64,000 nucleotides of DNA from Rifleibacterium sp035352635 (GCA_035352635.1 DAOPYA010000008.1:1-64000), one strand, 5' to 3'. Positions 32,755 through 43,294 are shown, counted from the stretch's first letter. The notes: generated by a model from the sequence alone, not told the origin. Made by a program: numbers and translations.

Positions 32755-34839
32755 ATGAATCCAGAAGCCAACGGAGAAATCAGTAACGAATTCTTCAAAA
32801 AGTTGAATCAGCAGATTGTTCAGAAGGACAATCTGATCAAGTTACTGCAGCTCCAGATCAGAAACCTCAAAACTCAGATAGAAGCCGGTGGTGCCGGTTC
32901 CGAAGAGCTTGACCATTTAAAAAAGGCTCTTGAAGAAAAAGCTTCCGAGGCAGACAGGCTTCTGACTGAACTGAGTTCTCAGAAATCTCAGTTTGGCGAA
33001 CTTGAACTGCAGAAGGATGAACAGATCAAAGCTCTGAGCCAGATGCTCGAGCAGCATCAGGCTTCCTCAAGTACAGTTGCTGATGTGGTCGATGACCCGA
33101 GAATCCCTGAACTCGAGCAGATTGTTTCGACTATGCGCGAAGAACTCGCGGCTGCAAACCAGAATGCCGAGATGTTCAAGGCTCAGCTTCAGGCATCTGA
33201 GCAGGCACTGGCAGCTTTAAAAGATATTCCGGCTCAGAGTAACCCTTCGCCAGAACTTCAGTCAGCCCTGGTTGCTGCTCAAGCCGAAATTTTAAGCCTG
33301 AATGCCACCGTCGAAAATCTTAAAAAGAATCTGGCCGAGCGAGAGGCTGTCGCTGCAATGCCAGTCAATGACCCCGAACTTGAAATTCGGCAGAATCGCA
33401 TTCTTGAGCTTGAACAGGATGTCGCGAATCTGCGCAATATTATCACCGAAAATGAAGAAGTGGCCAAAGCATCGGCAGGTGGTGCAGCCGCCTCAGAAGC
33501 CCTGGCCAGAGCGCAGGCCGAAATCGTCAGCCTGAATGCCGCCATGGCAGATATGAAAAGCAGCCCGGTTGTGTCAGCCGCCATCACTGATGAACTCGAA
33601 CATCTGCGCCAGGAAAATTCACGGATCGCCGAGCTGAAAAATGAGCTGAGCCGGGTTTCTGCTGATGCTTCGGGTTATACTGAAGCCGCCATGAAGGTTA
33701 CGGCGCTTGAAGCCGAACGCGAACACCTTGCCAACGAACTTGAGCGCCTCAAAATCGCCGGCGCCGATTCTGGCCAGATCGATGCTCTCAAACTCGAAAT
33801 TGCCAGATTACGCGAGATTGATCGGTTGCGTGAAGACGAACTTGCCCGCCTCAGGGTATCTATTGAAGCTCGCCAGGATGACAGCATGAGCGATCCGGCG
33901 GTGCGCGAAGAGGTCGAACAGCTGACCCGCCAGGTTGCCGATCAGTTGCTTGCCATTCAAAATTTTGAAGGCATGATCAGCAAGACCCGCAGCCAGATTG
34001 AACAGAAAGACAAAGAAATCGAAGTGCTGCGCGGCCGACTCGGCAGTGGTGCTACCCCCGCAGCAACCTCGGTGATTCCGGTCACCGGCGAAAGCGAAAT
34101 TATCACCAGCTTCATCGATTTTTTCGACGGACTCGATTCACTGTTGAACAAGAATCCGCTGCCTGAGCTGCAATCATTGCATCAAAAACTGCTCGACCGC
34201 CTGATTATTCCTAACCAGATTACTTATATGCAGGTTATTTCAGAAGAATTTAACCCCGACATGCATTCTGCCACTGATTACTTCCGCTCAAGCAAATTTC
34301 CCGAGCGCTGTATCGTTTTCGAGGTCGAAAAGGGTTACCGCAAGGGCGATCTGGTGATCAAAAAATCCAAAGTCTGGGTGGTGCAGAATCTTTATAACTG
34401 CATGGCCTGCGGCGCCGCCCAGGGCAATTCCGACAGTCGTTTCTGCCACTTGTGCGGTGCCAAGATTGTTGCACCAAATGGCCTGCCGGTCGATAGTCTG
34501 CCTGAATTCGAACCAACGCCGACCACCTATCAGAGATTTGCCGAACGCATGCTTGCCAGCAACGACCAGCAAAAAGCCAGGGAATACATTCTCGCAGGTC
34601 TTGAGCTTGATTCGAATTTTGTGCCGCTCATGGTGCGGCTTGCAGATATCATGACCGCCGATTCGCAGTTCGAAGAAGCCATGGAACTCCTCAACAAGTC
34701 ATATAGCCTCAAACCAGACCAGAGAACCATGGAAAAAATCAAATCACTTGAAACGAAGCTGAGTATTTTCAAACAGGCCAAGAACCTCAAACTTTCGGCT
34801 GAAGAATTTGAAAAACTGCTGCACCTCATTCAGAAGTAA
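32755..34839 (+). CDS. Coiled-coil protein with a zinc ribbon and C-terminal TPRs
   Basis: 694 aa without a signal peptide. Residues 10-440 are almost entirely coiled coil (heptads rich in Glu, Leu, Gln and Ala). A globular segment (about 440-540) precedes a zinc ribbon, CMACGAAQGN...CHLCGAKI (about 545-570), and two TPR-like repeats (about 590-690). Such architecture suggests a cytosolic scaffold. I do not recognise the family. TTAGGGAG precedes the ATG. valS starts 14 bp after the stop, so the two are probably cotranscribed. Confidence 0.8.
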   Translation: MNPEANGEISNEFFKKLNQQIVQKDNLIKLLQLQIRNLKTQIEAGGAGSEELDHLKKALEEKASEADRLLTELSSQKSQFGELELQKDEQIKALSQMLEQHQASSSTVADVVDDPRIPELEQIVSTMREELAAANQNAEMFKAQLQASEQALAALKDIPAQSNPSPELQSALVAAQAEILSLNATVENLKKNLAEREAVAAMPVNDPELEIRQNRILELEQDVANLRNIITENEEVAKASAGGAAASEALARAQAEIVSLNAAMADMKSSPVVSAAITDELEHLRQENSRIAELKNELSRVSADASGYTEAAMKVTALEAEREHLANELERLKIAGADSGQIDALKLEIARLREIDRLREDELARLRVSIEARQDDSMSDPAVREEVEQLTRQVADQLLAIQNFEGMISKTRSQIEQKDKEIEVLRGRLGSGATPAATSVIPVTGESEIITSFIDFFDGLDSLLNKNPLPELQSLHQKLLDRLIIPNQITYMQVISEEFNPDMHSATDYFRSSKFPERCIVFEVEKGYRKGDLVIKKSKVWVVQNLYNCMACGAAQGNSDSRFCHLCGAKIVAPNGLPVDSLPEFEPTPTTYQRFAERMLASNDQQKAREYILAGLELDSNFVPLMVRLADIMTADSQFEEAMELLNKSYSLKPDQRTMEKIKSLETKLSIFKQAKNLKLSAEEFEKLLHLIQK

Positions 34840-34853
34840 TCAAAGGTTAATTT

Positions 34854-37523
34854 ATGTCACAGAATAATGCTTCAGAGCTTCTGCCAAAAGCCTATGAACC
34901 GGCCGAAGTCGAAAACTCGATCTACAGCAAATGGGAAACCGCCGGATGTTTCCATGGCAGCGAAAAATCGGCCCGGCCGAAATACACGATCGTAATTCCG
35001 CCGCCGAACGTAACTGGTATGCTTACCATGGGGCATGTTCTTAACAACACCCTCCAGGACATCCTGATCCGCTACCAGAGAATGCAGGGCTGTGAAGCAA
35101 TGTGGCTCCCGGGCACTGACCACGCCGGCATTGCCACTCAGAATGTCGTTGAAAAGGCTCTGGCAAAAGAAAAGATTTCCCGCCATGATCTCGGCCGCGA
35201 AAAATTTCTCGACCGCGTCTGGACCTGGAAAGAAAAATACGGCGGCATTATTCTCAGCCAGCTGAAGAAACTGGGCTGTTCATGCGACTGGGAACGCGAG
35301 CGCTTTACCATGGATGAAGGTCTCAGCGATGCCGTTAAAATGGCCTTTGTCAAACTGCACCAGGATGGCCTGATCTACAAGGGCAAATATATAATCAACT
35401 GGTGCCCGCGCTGTCGAACAGCTCTTTCTGATGAAGAAAAGATCCCTGAAGATACCAGCGGCTCACTGTGGTATATTCGCTACCCCCGCCAGGACGGCAA
35501 AGGCCATGTTATCGTTGCCACGACCCGCCCTGAAACGATGCTTGGCGATACAGCCGTTGCTGTTAATCCGCAAGATGAACGATTTGCTGACATTATCGGC
35601 CAGAAACTGGTTTTGCCGTTTATCGGCCGCGAAATCCCGGTTATCGTCGATGATTATGTTGATAAAGCCTTCGGAACCGGCGCCGTAAAGATTACGCCCG
35701 CCCATGACCCGAATGACTTCGAGCTTGGCCGCCGCCACAACCTTGAACAGGTTATCGTCATGGACGAAGCCGGTATTATGAACGAAAAAGCCGGTAAATT
35801 TGCCGGGCTTGATCGTTTTGAAGCCCGCAAAGCCATTGTAGCAGAGCTTGAAGAACTTGGTCTGATCGAAAAAATTGAAGACCATCAACTGGCCGTCGGT
35901 CATTGCGAACGCTGCAAAACGATTATTGAACCCTATCTTTCTGATCAGTGGTTCGTCAAAATGAAACCCCTGGCTGAAAAAGCCATTGAGGCTGTCAAGA
36001 ACGGCAAACTGCGCTTTACGCCCAATCGCTGGGTCGGCGTTTACCTCCACTGGATGGAAAACATCCGGGACTGGTGCATCAGCCGCCAGTTGTGGTGGGG
36101 TCATCGTATTCCGGCCTACACGTGCAGCTCATGCCGCCATGTAATGGTGGCTGCCGATCAACCAGATAAGTGCAGCAAATGCGGCGCAACCCAGGGCATC
36201 AATCAAGATGAAGACGTGCTCGACACCTGGTTTTCTTCGTGGCTCTGGCCGTTTTCAACCATGGGCTGGCCTGAAACTACCGAGACTCTGCGGCGTTTTT
36301 ATCCGACCGACACGCTGGTTACCGGCCCTGATATCATCTTTTTCTGGGTTGCCAGAATGGTGATGGCCGGCTATTACTTTCTCGGCGAGTGCCCGTTCCA
36401 TGATGTTTACTTCACCAGTATCGTCAGGGATATGAAAGGCCGGAAAATGAGCAAGTCGCTTGGCAATTCACCTGATCCTCTTGAGATCATTGCCAAATAC
36501 GGGGCTGACGCGTTGCGTTACACGGTTATTTCTCTGGCACCGGTCGGCCAGGACATCAGGTTTGCCGAAAACAAGGTTGAAATTGGCCGCAATTTTGCCA
36601 ACAAGCTCTGGAATGCCTCACGTTTCGTGTTGATGAACCTGGATGGCTCTAACTGCTCTACTAAAGCCAGTTTGCCGCCGGTCGAAAAACTTGGTCAGAT
36701 CGATCGCTGGATTCTTTCCCGCATGAATTACGCCATTGATCAGGTGCGTGCCAATCTGGCCGAGGGCAATTTCCGTTTCAACGATGCGTTGAAATGCGCT
36801 TATGAATTTATCTGGAACGATTTCTGTGACTGGTATATTGAAATGAGCAAATCAGTGCTCTTTGGCAAAGATGCTGAGCGCAAAGCTATTCTGTTGCAGG
36901 TTCTTCTGACCTGCCTCGACAATGCCCTGCGCATTTTGCACCCGTTTATGCCGTTTGTCACTGAAGAAATATGGCAGAAGCTGCCTGGTAATCAGGGCTT
37001 TCTCATGCAGAGCAGTTTTCCTGTGTGTGATGCTGCGCTGGTCAACACGCCGCTTGAGCAGGAAATCTCTGAACTCATGGAAGCAGTGCGGGTCATCCGC
37101 AATCTAAGGGCTTCGGCGAATGTTTCACCTGCCAGAAAAGTTACAGTGCGGGTGGTTAATAACCCCGGTCTCAGCGAGGCATTTCGGCACCACGAGGCGA
37201 TGCTTCGCTCTCTGGCCGGCATTGAAAACTTTTCGATCGTTGACAGCAAGCCTGCCGGCCATCTGGTCGGCCTGCTGAACACGACTGAAGTATGCCTTGA
37301 TCTTGCAGGCGTTATCGATGTGCAGGCTGAGCTTGCCAGGGTTGAGAACGAACTGGCCAAGGTCGAAAAAGAAATGGCAAAGATTTCGGTAAAGCTCGAA
37401 AACGAAGCTTTCGTCAGTAAAGCCCCGGTTGAAGTGGTTGACAAGATTCGTGAAGGCATTGAAGCTTATCAGCAACAGATTGTCAAACTTCAGCAATATC
37501 AGAAAGATCTCAGGTGCATCTGA
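34854..37523 (+). CDS. valS: Valyl-tRNA synthetase
   Basis: 889 aa, normal for class Ia ValRS. The HIGH-type motif is in PPPNVTGMLTMGH (49-61) and KMSKS is at 531-535. The editing (CP1) domain includes HVIVATTRPETMLGDTAVAV and GTGAVKITPAHDPND. A four-Cys zinc-binding segment, CSSC...CSKCG, lies before the KMSKS half. The C-terminus is a ValS-type coiled coil. It attaches valine to tRNA-Val and edits misactivated threonine. No T-box leader fits in the 14-bp gap before it. The stop overlaps the tyrS start. Confidence 0.98.
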   Translation: MSQNNASELLPKAYEPAEVENSIYSKWETAGCFHGSEKSARPKYTIVIPPPNVTGMLTMGHVLNNTLQDILIRYQRMQGCEAMWLPGTDHAGIATQNVVEKALAKEKISRHDLGREKFLDRVWTWKEKYGGIILSQLKKLGCSCDWERERFTMDEGLSDAVKMAFVKLHQDGLIYKGKYIINWCPRCRTALSDEEKIPEDTSGSLWYIRYPRQDGKGHVIVATTRPETMLGDTAVAVNPQDERFADIIGQKLVLPFIGREIPVIVDDYVDKAFGTGAVKITPAHDPNDFELGRRHNLEQVIVMDEAGIMNEKAGKFAGLDRFEARKAIVAELEELGLIEKIEDHQLAVGHCERCKTIIEPYLSDQWFVKMKPLAEKAIEAVKNGKLRFTPNRWVGVYLHWMENIRDWCISRQLWWGHRIPAYTCSSCRHVMVAADQPDKCSKCGATQGINQDEDVLDTWFSSWLWPFSTMGWPETTETLRRFYPTDTLVTGPDIIFFWVARMVMAGYYFLGECPFHDVYFTSIVRDMKGRKMSKSLGNSPDPLEIIAKYGADALRYTVISLAPVGQDIRFAENKVEIGRNFANKLWNASRFVLMNLDGSNCSTKASLPPVEKLGQIDRWILSRMNYAIDQVRANLAEGNFRFNDALKCAYEFIWNDFCDWYIEMSKSVLFGKDAERKAILLQVLLTCLDNALRILHPFMPFVTEEIWQKLPGNQGFLMQSSFPVCDAALVNTPLEQEISELMEAVRVIRNLRASANVSPARKVTVRVVNNPGLSEAFRHHEAMLRSLAGIENFSIVDSKPAGHLVGLLNTTEVCLDLAGVIDVQAELARVENELAKVEKEMAKISVKLENEAFVSKAPVEVVDKIREGIEAYQQQIVKLQQYQKDLRCI

Positions 37524-38752
37524 TGGTAAAATTCAACGCAACTCCGGCAGAACAACTCGAAATCGTTGCCTGTGGGACTGCCGATCTTGTTTCAAAAGAA
37601 GAACTGCTGAAAAAATTCGAAAAATCCTATGCAACGGGCAAACCACTGGTAATCAAATTTGGTGCCGATCCTTCCGCACCCGACATCCATCTCGGTCATA
37701 CGGTCGTGTTGCAGAAACTGCGGCAATTTCAGGCCCTCGGGCATGATGTTGTTTTTCTGATTGGCGACTTTACCGGCAGAATCGGTGACCCGAGTGGCAA
37801 GAAGAAGACCCGGCCGGCCCTTTCCGAAGAAGAGGTTATGGCGAATGCCGAAACCTACAAGGCGCAGGTTGCCAAAATTCTCGATCTCGACAAAGCCCGG
37901 GTGGTTTTTAATTCAGAGTGGCTTTCGAAGATGACTTTTGTCGATGTTCTCAAGCTTTCGTCGCAATATACCGTGGCCCGCATGCTTGAGCGCGATGATT
38001 TTGAGAAACGTTTCAAGAATCAGGTGCCGATCAGTGTTGTTGAATTCATGTATCCGCTCATGCAGGGTTACGATTCGGTCGCTCTTCATTCAGACGTGGA
38101 GCTTGGTGGCGTCGATCAGACTTTTAACCTGCTGGTTGGGCGTGAACTTCAGCGTGCTTACGGGCAGGCCCCGCAGGTCACCCTGACCATGCCGATTCTC
38201 GAGGGTCTCGATGGCAAGGAAAAAATGTCCAAGAGTCTTGGCAACTACGTTGGCATTAATGAGTCGGCGGCTCAGATTTATGGCAAGCTGCTCTCGATAC
38301 CCGATGAACTGATGATCAAATATTACGAACTGCTGACTGATCTGGCGATTGCCGATCTCAAAGCGGTTCGCGAGCAGATACCAACGCAGCCGAAGGCCGT
38401 TAAGATGCGACTGGCCCGGCAGATTGCCGCTCAATATCATGGCGAGGCGGCAGCTGCGGCTGCTGAAGCTGAGTTTGAGAAGATGTTCGGCAAAACTGGT
38501 GATGGTATGCCTGATAATATAGAAGAGTCTTCGATTGCTGCACCGGCCGAAGGTCTGCCGTTGATCAAGATTCTTACCTTGGCCGGCCTGGCTGAAAGTG
38601 GTGGTGAGGCACGCCGTCTGCTGCAACAGGGCGGCATCAAGATCGACCAGGAAAAGGAAACTGACGGTCAGAAAATGTTCAAGCCGGGTGCCGCTTTTAT
38701 TGTGCAGGCCGGCAAGCGAAAATTCAAGAAAATCAGTTTGCAGCCCGAATAA
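37523..38752 (+). CDS. tyrS: Tyrosyl-tRNA synthetase
   Basis: 409 aa. The HIGH motif reads DIHLGHT (54-60) after KFGADPSAP, and KMSKS is at 234-238. An S4 RNA-binding domain closes the protein (LAGLAESGGEARRLLQQGGI). The form resembles the TyrZ-like bacterial class. It attaches tyrosine to tRNA-Tyr. The ATG at 37523 overlaps the valS stop (TGATG) and has AGGTG upstream; an in-frame GTG 9 bp earlier is less likely. thrS follows after 26 bp with an AAGGAG site. Confidence 0.97.
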   Translation: MVKFNATPAEQLEIVACGTADLVSKEELLKKFEKSYATGKPLVIKFGADPSAPDIHLGHTVVLQKLRQFQALGHDVVFLIGDFTGRIGDPSGKKKTRPALSEEEVMANAETYKAQVAKILDLDKARVVFNSEWLSKMTFVDVLKLSSQYTVARMLERDDFEKRFKNQVPISVVEFMYPLMQGYDSVALHSDVELGGVDQTFNLLVGRELQRAYGQAPQVTLTMPILEGLDGKEKMSKSLGNYVGINESAAQIYGKLLSIPDELMIKYYELLTDLAIADLKAVREQIPTQPKAVKMRLARQIAAQYHGEAAAAAAEAEFEKMFGKTGDGMPDNIEESSIAAPAEGLPLIKILTLAGLAESGGEARRLLQQGGIKIDQEKETDGQKMFKPGAAFIVQAGKRKFKKISLQPE

Positions 38753-38778
38753 ACGGGCCAGAAAATAAGGAGACCATA

Positions 38779-40698
38779 ATGTCACAGATGATTCAGCTTA
38801 AGCTTCCTGATGGAAAAATCATTGAGCTGGAGTCAGGAGCCACAATTTTTGACGCCGCAGCCAAGATCGGCCCGGGCCTGGCCAAGGCCGCCCTTGCCGG
38901 AAAAATCAACGGAAACCTCCTTGATCTGCGCACGCCACTCACTGCTTCGGCTGACTTCGAAGTCGTAACTGCCAAATCGCCTGAGGCTAATGATGTCTGC
39001 CGACATTCCATGGCACATATCATGGCTGAAGCTATTTTGCGGCTTTTTCCCGAAGCTCAGTTCGGCATCGGGCCTGCCATCGAAAACGGTTTTTATTATG
39101 ACTTTCTGTTGCCCAGAGCGTTGACGACCGAAGATCTCGCTTCGGTCGAAAAAGAAATGGATGAGATCATCAAGGCAAAGTCACCCTTTGTTCGCAAAGT
39201 GGTCAGCAGCGCCGAAGCTCTTGAGATGTTCAAAAAAGCTGGCCAGCCTTTAAAACTTGAACTGATCGAAGAGCTTGGCGACCAGACGATTACGGTCTTT
39301 TCGCAGGGCAAATTTGTCGATCTCTGCCGTGGGCCTCACGTTCAAGATTCTGGTGCCGTGAAGAATTTCAAACTTCTCAGCGTAGCCGGTGCCTACTGGC
39401 GCGGCGATGAAAAGCGACAGATGCTGCAGCGCATCTATGGCACAGCCTTTATCACCAAAGAAGAACTCAAAGAGCATCTTGACCGGCTTGAGGAAGCGAA
39501 AAAGCGCGATCATCGCAAGCTTGGCAAAGAGCTTGACCTGTTTTCAACCCACGAAGAAGTGGGCCCTGGTCTGGTTTTCTGGCACCCCAGGGGAGCCAGA
39601 ATCAGGCATGAGATAGAAAAATTCTGGAAAGAACAGCATTATCGCAACGGCTACGAACTGATGTATACGCCACACATCGGCCAGAGTTGGCTCTGGGAGA
39701 CCAGTGGGCATCTGCAGAACTATAAGGATGCCATGTATAACCCGATGGAAATCGATGGAAACAATTATTACATCAAGCCGATGAACTGCCCGTTTCATAT
39801 CATGACCTATAAATCGCAGGTGCGCTCATATCGTGACCTGCCGCTGCGTTGGGCCGAACTTGGTACCGTCTACCGCTACGAGAAGAGCGGCGTTCTGCAT
39901 GGCCTGCTGCGCGTAAGAGGCTTTACCCAGGATGACGCCCATATTTTCTGCACCCCTGAGCAGATTCAGGATGAAATCCGTGAAATTCTGCGCTTCAGCT
40001 TGAAATTGTGGAAGGCATTTGGTTTCAAAGATATCAAGGCATATCTGGCAACCAGACCTGAAAAGGCCGTTGGCCACGAAGACGCGCGCTGGGAACAAGC
40101 CACCGAATCTCTGCGTCAGGCGATCATTGCTGAAAACCTCGACTGGGAACTCGATGAGGGCGGCGGCGCTTTTTACGGCCCGAAGATCGATCTGAAGATC
40201 AGGGATGCCATCGGCCGCGAGTGGCAGATGACCACCGTTCAATTTGACTGGAACCTGCCGGAGCGTTTTGATATGACCTATATCGGCGCTGATGGCAACC
40301 GTCATCGACCCTATATGGTTCATCGCGCTCTGCTTGGCTCTATTGAGCGTTTCTTTGGCGTTTTGATCGAGCATTACGGTGGTGCGATGCCGTTGTGGCT
40401 GGCTCCGGTTCAGGCTGTGGTAATACCGGTCAATGATCAACAGTCTGAATATGCCAGGAAGGTTTTGGCTGCCTTCAGGCAAAACCTCGTCAGATGTGAA
40501 CTCGATGACAGCAACGAAAAAATGGGTTATCGCATTCGCCAGGCACAGCTGCAGAAAGTTCCATTTATGGTTATTCTCGGCGAACAGGAAGCCGGCGCGG
40601 AAACTATCACGGTCAGGTTGCGCAACGGCGAGAACCTTACCAGTATCAAACTTGCTGATTTCATCAAGGACCAGGAATGGACAAAGGAAGCAATCTGA
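38779..40698 (+). CDS. thrS: Threonyl-tRNA synthetase
   Basis: 639 aa. A TGS domain (about 1-63) is followed by the editing domain with HSMAHIMAEAI (HxxxH, about 75-85), the class II core with GMNCPFH-like MNCPFH and RVRGFTQDDAHIF, a catalytic GGGAFYGPKIDL block, and the C-terminal anticodon-binding domain (about 535-639). It attaches threonine to tRNA-Thr and removes mischarged serine. All core motifs are intact. It has AAGGAG before the ATG. The next small gene starts inside its last codons. Confidence 0.98.
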   Translation: MSQMIQLKLPDGKIIELESGATIFDAAAKIGPGLAKAALAGKINGNLLDLRTPLTASADFEVVTAKSPEANDVCRHSMAHIMAEAILRLFPEAQFGIGPAIENGFYYDFLLPRALTTEDLASVEKEMDEIIKAKSPFVRKVVSSAEALEMFKKAGQPLKLELIEELGDQTITVFSQGKFVDLCRGPHVQDSGAVKNFKLLSVAGAYWRGDEKRQMLQRIYGTAFITKEELKEHLDRLEEAKKRDHRKLGKELDLFSTHEEVGPGLVFWHPRGARIRHEIEKFWKEQHYRNGYELMYTPHIGQSWLWETSGHLQNYKDAMYNPMEIDGNNYYIKPMNCPFHIMTYKSQVRSYRDLPLRWAELGTVYRYEKSGVLHGLLRVRGFTQDDAHIFCTPEQIQDEIREILRFSLKLWKAFGFKDIKAYLATRPEKAVGHEDARWEQATESLRQAIIAENLDWELDEGGGAFYGPKIDLKIRDAIGREWQMTTVQFDWNLPERFDMTYIGADGNRHRPYMVHRALLGSIERFFGVLIEHYGGAMPLWLAPVQAVVIPVNDQQSEYARKVLAAFRQNLVRCELDDSNEKMGYRIRQAQLQKVPFMVILGEQEAGAETITVRLRNGENLTSIKLADFIKDQEWTKEAI

Positions 40699-41030
40699 AG
40701 CTGCGGGACGTGGGTGATCTGATTTTCAGAATCACCCAGCGTTACCTGTTTCGCAAAAACGAAGACGTGGGCATGGACGTCACACTGCTTTCGGGTTCGA
40801 TTCAGGAAAGCATGGTTCTCAGGTTGCCTGACGACACCCGGTTGCTGGTTAAAATTTTTCCGCACAAGAATTTTTCTCAGGAGCTTGTTTATCGCATAGA
40901 GGTTTATAAAACCAGAGAAGGCGATATGCGTGGCAATAAGATCGCCTTTTTAGAGGCTTCTCAGCACGATTCGGCTGTTGATGAGATTCACAGATTTGTT
41001 CAAAGTTTTCTCTCTCAGCTTGGGTTTTAG
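40677..41030 (+). CDS. Small hypothetical protein overlapping thrS
   Basis: 117 aa. It starts 22 bp before the thrS stop with AAGGA and CAGGA upstream in the thrS codons, suggesting translational coupling. The protein is mixed alpha/beta and soluble, with KNEDVGMDVTLLSG, RLPDDTRLLVKIFPH and a C-terminal FVQSFLSQLGF helix. I do not recognise a family. The synthetase neighbours do not prove a role in tRNA metabolism. Confidence 0.65.
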   Translation: MDKGSNLKLRDVGDLIFRITQRYLFRKNEDVGMDVTLLSGSIQESMVLRLPDDTRLLVKIFPHKNFSQELVYRIEVYKTREGDMRGNKIAFLEASQHDSAVDEIHRFVQSFLSQLGF

Positions 41031-41053
41031 TTTAAATTATCTGGAGGAAACAC

Positions 41054-41233
41054 ATGCAGGCAGTTGTTGATTCTATGAATGGTGATTACTTTCGCTGTCT
41101 TCTTGAAAATGGTGACATCATCAATATTCATCGCAGCGCCCTGGCAAAGAACGTCGAAGTTGGTGATGTGATCACCGTTTCTTTTGCCCGTGATGACGCG
41201 GCGAGTCTTAAACAAAAAGAATTGATGAAGTAA
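41054..41233 (+). CDS. Small DUF3006-like protein
   Basis: 59 aa. CTGGAGG lies at 41041-41047 and the stop TAA at 41231-41233. The sequence MQAVVDSMNGDYFRCLLENG followed by DIINIHRSALAKNVEVGDVITV has the layout of DUF3006 proteins (a small beta-barrel that begins MKAxxDRxxGDxAVL). It probably has no membrane segment. Function is unknown in the family. It lies between the 117-aa gene and the TPR membrane protein, in the same direction. Confidence 0.7.
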   Translation: MQAVVDSMNGDYFRCLLENGDIINIHRSALAKNVEVGDVITVSFARDDAASLKQKELMK

Positions 41234-41254
41234 GCTTTTCGTTCGGAGGGTCTT

Positions 41255-43294
41255 TTGCGCTACTTTAGAAGCGTTGCAATTCTTTTGGTGCTGCTCGTTT
41301 TCTGCCCCTTGCTTGTTCAATCGGCAGAAGATGAGGCAATTCTGCTGAAAAAATCGCAATTGCTGGTGCAGCGTGGCAGCAAGGCTGAAGAGACCGGTGA
41401 TTTTGAAGACGCAGCCCTGCTGTATGAAGAAGCTCTTGAAGTCTACCCCAAAAATGTCATGCCCCTGTTGCGGCTTGGGTCATTGTTGACCAGGGTCGGC
41501 ATGTATGACAAAGCCCGTGAAAGGTTGCGTGCCATACCTCTTGAACGCCTTTCCAAGGTTGGTCAGGCTGAGATACATCTGTTGTTCGGGCAGATTTCTG
41601 TGGCGCGTGGCGGTATCGAAGAGGCGGGGTCTTCATTTAAAAAAGCCCTGGAGGCTAACCCTGATAATGTTGTCGCGCTGATACGCAAAGTGGTGGTTGA
41701 GCAGTTGCTTGGCTTTTCGACCAGCCTTGAGCTTTTTGACAAATATGATTCCTTTCAGGGAGTCCCCGTCAGAGAGCTTCATCTTGCCTATTATCTCGAT
41801 CTTTATCTTGGTAATTTCGCCCGGGCCTACAACACCTGGGATCTGATAGACAACCATGAAATGTCTGAGACCTTGACTTCCGGGTTTCCGCCCCTTGGCT
41901 TTCTGCTTACCATGCCGCTCGGTCTGGGCGGTATTGCTTCTGTTATCTACTATGTTGTTCTTTTCACCGGGCTGGTGGTTCTGGCGACCTGGTTGTCGGC
42001 GCCGACCCAGGTCTGGCACAATTTTGTCTTTGTCATTGCAGCGGTTGCCTTTATGCTGACCGCGCATCACCTTTGTTTTCGTGAGATGATGATCGCCTGT
42101 ATGCAATCTGATTCTTCGGCTTACGACAGCGTCTGGATCATGCCAAAACTGTTGATTGCCAGCCATTTCGTAGCGATGGCCCTTTATGTGGTTTTTCCGG
42201 CTTTCAAGGCTTTGCCGCATGAGCAGCGCCCGTTGCGTTATGAGCTTTATGGAATCTGGTTTTTCTGTTGGTTTTTTATGATTCTGGTTCTGGTTTTTCA
42301 GAGCCGTCTCAGCTTCGCTACCCGGGTTGCCTACATGTCGGCCAGCGCTGTTCTGGCTTTGATAACCATGATCTTCATGCCGTTGGGCCGCTTCATGATC
42401 TTTAACATTGCATCAGCGCTGGGTTTTTCAGGGGTAGCTTCCGTAAATCGCAAGAATTTTCAGCAGACTGGTTCAGTAAGCTTTACCGATGCCAAGATTC
42501 TTGAATCTCAGGCCTGGAAGCTTCTCGAAAAAGATTCCTTCGAAGAGGTGGTTTTAAGTGGTCGCAAGGTTTTGTCGAGTCTTGACCGCAAAACTTTTGC
42601 CTCTTTCTGGAAAGCGGTGATTCAAGCTTATATAGGCCGCGAAGACTATCTTGAAGCGCATCGCAATCTCACCGAATACCAGGAGACTTTTGCCGGCACC
42701 GGGATGCTCGATTCCGGGCAAGTTCTCGAAGCTTATCTGCGTTACAAAAAAGGCGATTTTGCCACTGCCTACAAAATTGTCAGTTCACTTCCCGAAGCCC
42801 GCGCCAAAGCCCTTTCTAATGATGAAAAAGCCCTGTGCATGATGGTCAGTGGTGCCTGCCTGATGTGGAAGCGAGAGTTCGTTCAGGCTCATATCGAATT
42901 CGGCAAAGCTTTTGACGCGGCGAGAATGCCTTGCATCAAGGCAGAAATTCTCGTTGAGATGACCGAACTTGATTCGCAGATGAAATCGAAAGAGAAGCTG
43001 GCTCGATGGAAAGCCACGGTGCCAGGTATAAAAGGCGGCGAAAAAACTGCGCTGCTTCTTAAAACGGTTCTTTCGATGATTGCCGAAAGTGAAGGGCAGA
43101 AAGACGAAGCAATGAAACTGGCGGCTGAGACGAGCCAGTCAAAAATACGCTGTGGCAGGGCTTTGTGCTGGTTTGGGCACCTTCTCTGCAAAGCTGGCCG
43201 GAACACCGAGGCCGAGGAACTTCTGGGCAGGATGGTTCCAGAAAGCGTTGACGCCAACCGCCTGATGAATGAGACCACCGGTTCAACCTCTTGA
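41255..43294 (+). CDS. Membrane protein with TPRs on both sides of a helical membrane domain
   Basis: 679 aa from a TTG start with CGGAGGG upstream. A signal or anchor segment (about 6-24) is followed by TPRs (about 30-190), roughly six membrane helices (about 215-400), and a second set of helical repeats (about 405-670). The combination suggests a membrane-embedded scaffold. No catalytic motif is visible and I do not recognise a family. The adenylate cyclase gene follows by 48 bp on the same strand. Confidence 0.75.
   Translation: MRYFRSVAILLVLLVFCPLLVQSAEDEAILLKKSQLLVQRGSKAEETGDFEDAALLYEEALEVYPKNVMPLLRLGSLLTRVGMYDKARERLRAIPLERLSKVGQAEIHLLFGQISVARGGIEEAGSSFKKALEANPDNVVALIRKVVVEQLLGFSTSLELFDKYDSFQGVPVRELHLAYYLDLYLGNFARAYNTWDLIDNHEMSETLTSGFPPLGFLLTMPLGLGGIASVIYYVVLFTGLVVLATWLSAPTQVWHNFVFVIAAVAFMLTAHHLCFREMMIACMQSDSSAYDSVWIMPKLLIASHFVAMALYVVFPAFKALPHEQRPLRYELYGIWFFCWFFMILVLVFQSRLSFATRVAYMSASAVLALITMIFMPLGRFMIFNIASALGFSGVASVNRKNFQQTGSVSFTDAKILESQAWKLLEKDSFEEVVLSGRKVLSSLDRKTFASFWKAVIQAYIGREDYLEAHRNLTEYQETFAGTGMLDSGQVLEAYLRYKKGDFATAYKIVSSLPEARAKALSNDEKALCMMVSGACLMWKREFVQAHIEFGKAFDAARMPCIKAEILVEMTELDSQMKSKEKLARWKATVPGIKGGEKTALLLKTVLSMIAESEGQKDEAMKLAAETSQSKIRCGRALCWFGHLLCKAGRNTEAEELLGRMVPESVDANRLMNETTGSTS

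Noticed and set aside
34840..34853. T-box riboswitch before valS
   Set aside because: The gap is 14 bp, too short for a T-box; the gaps before tyrS and thrS (0 and 26 bp) are also too short.
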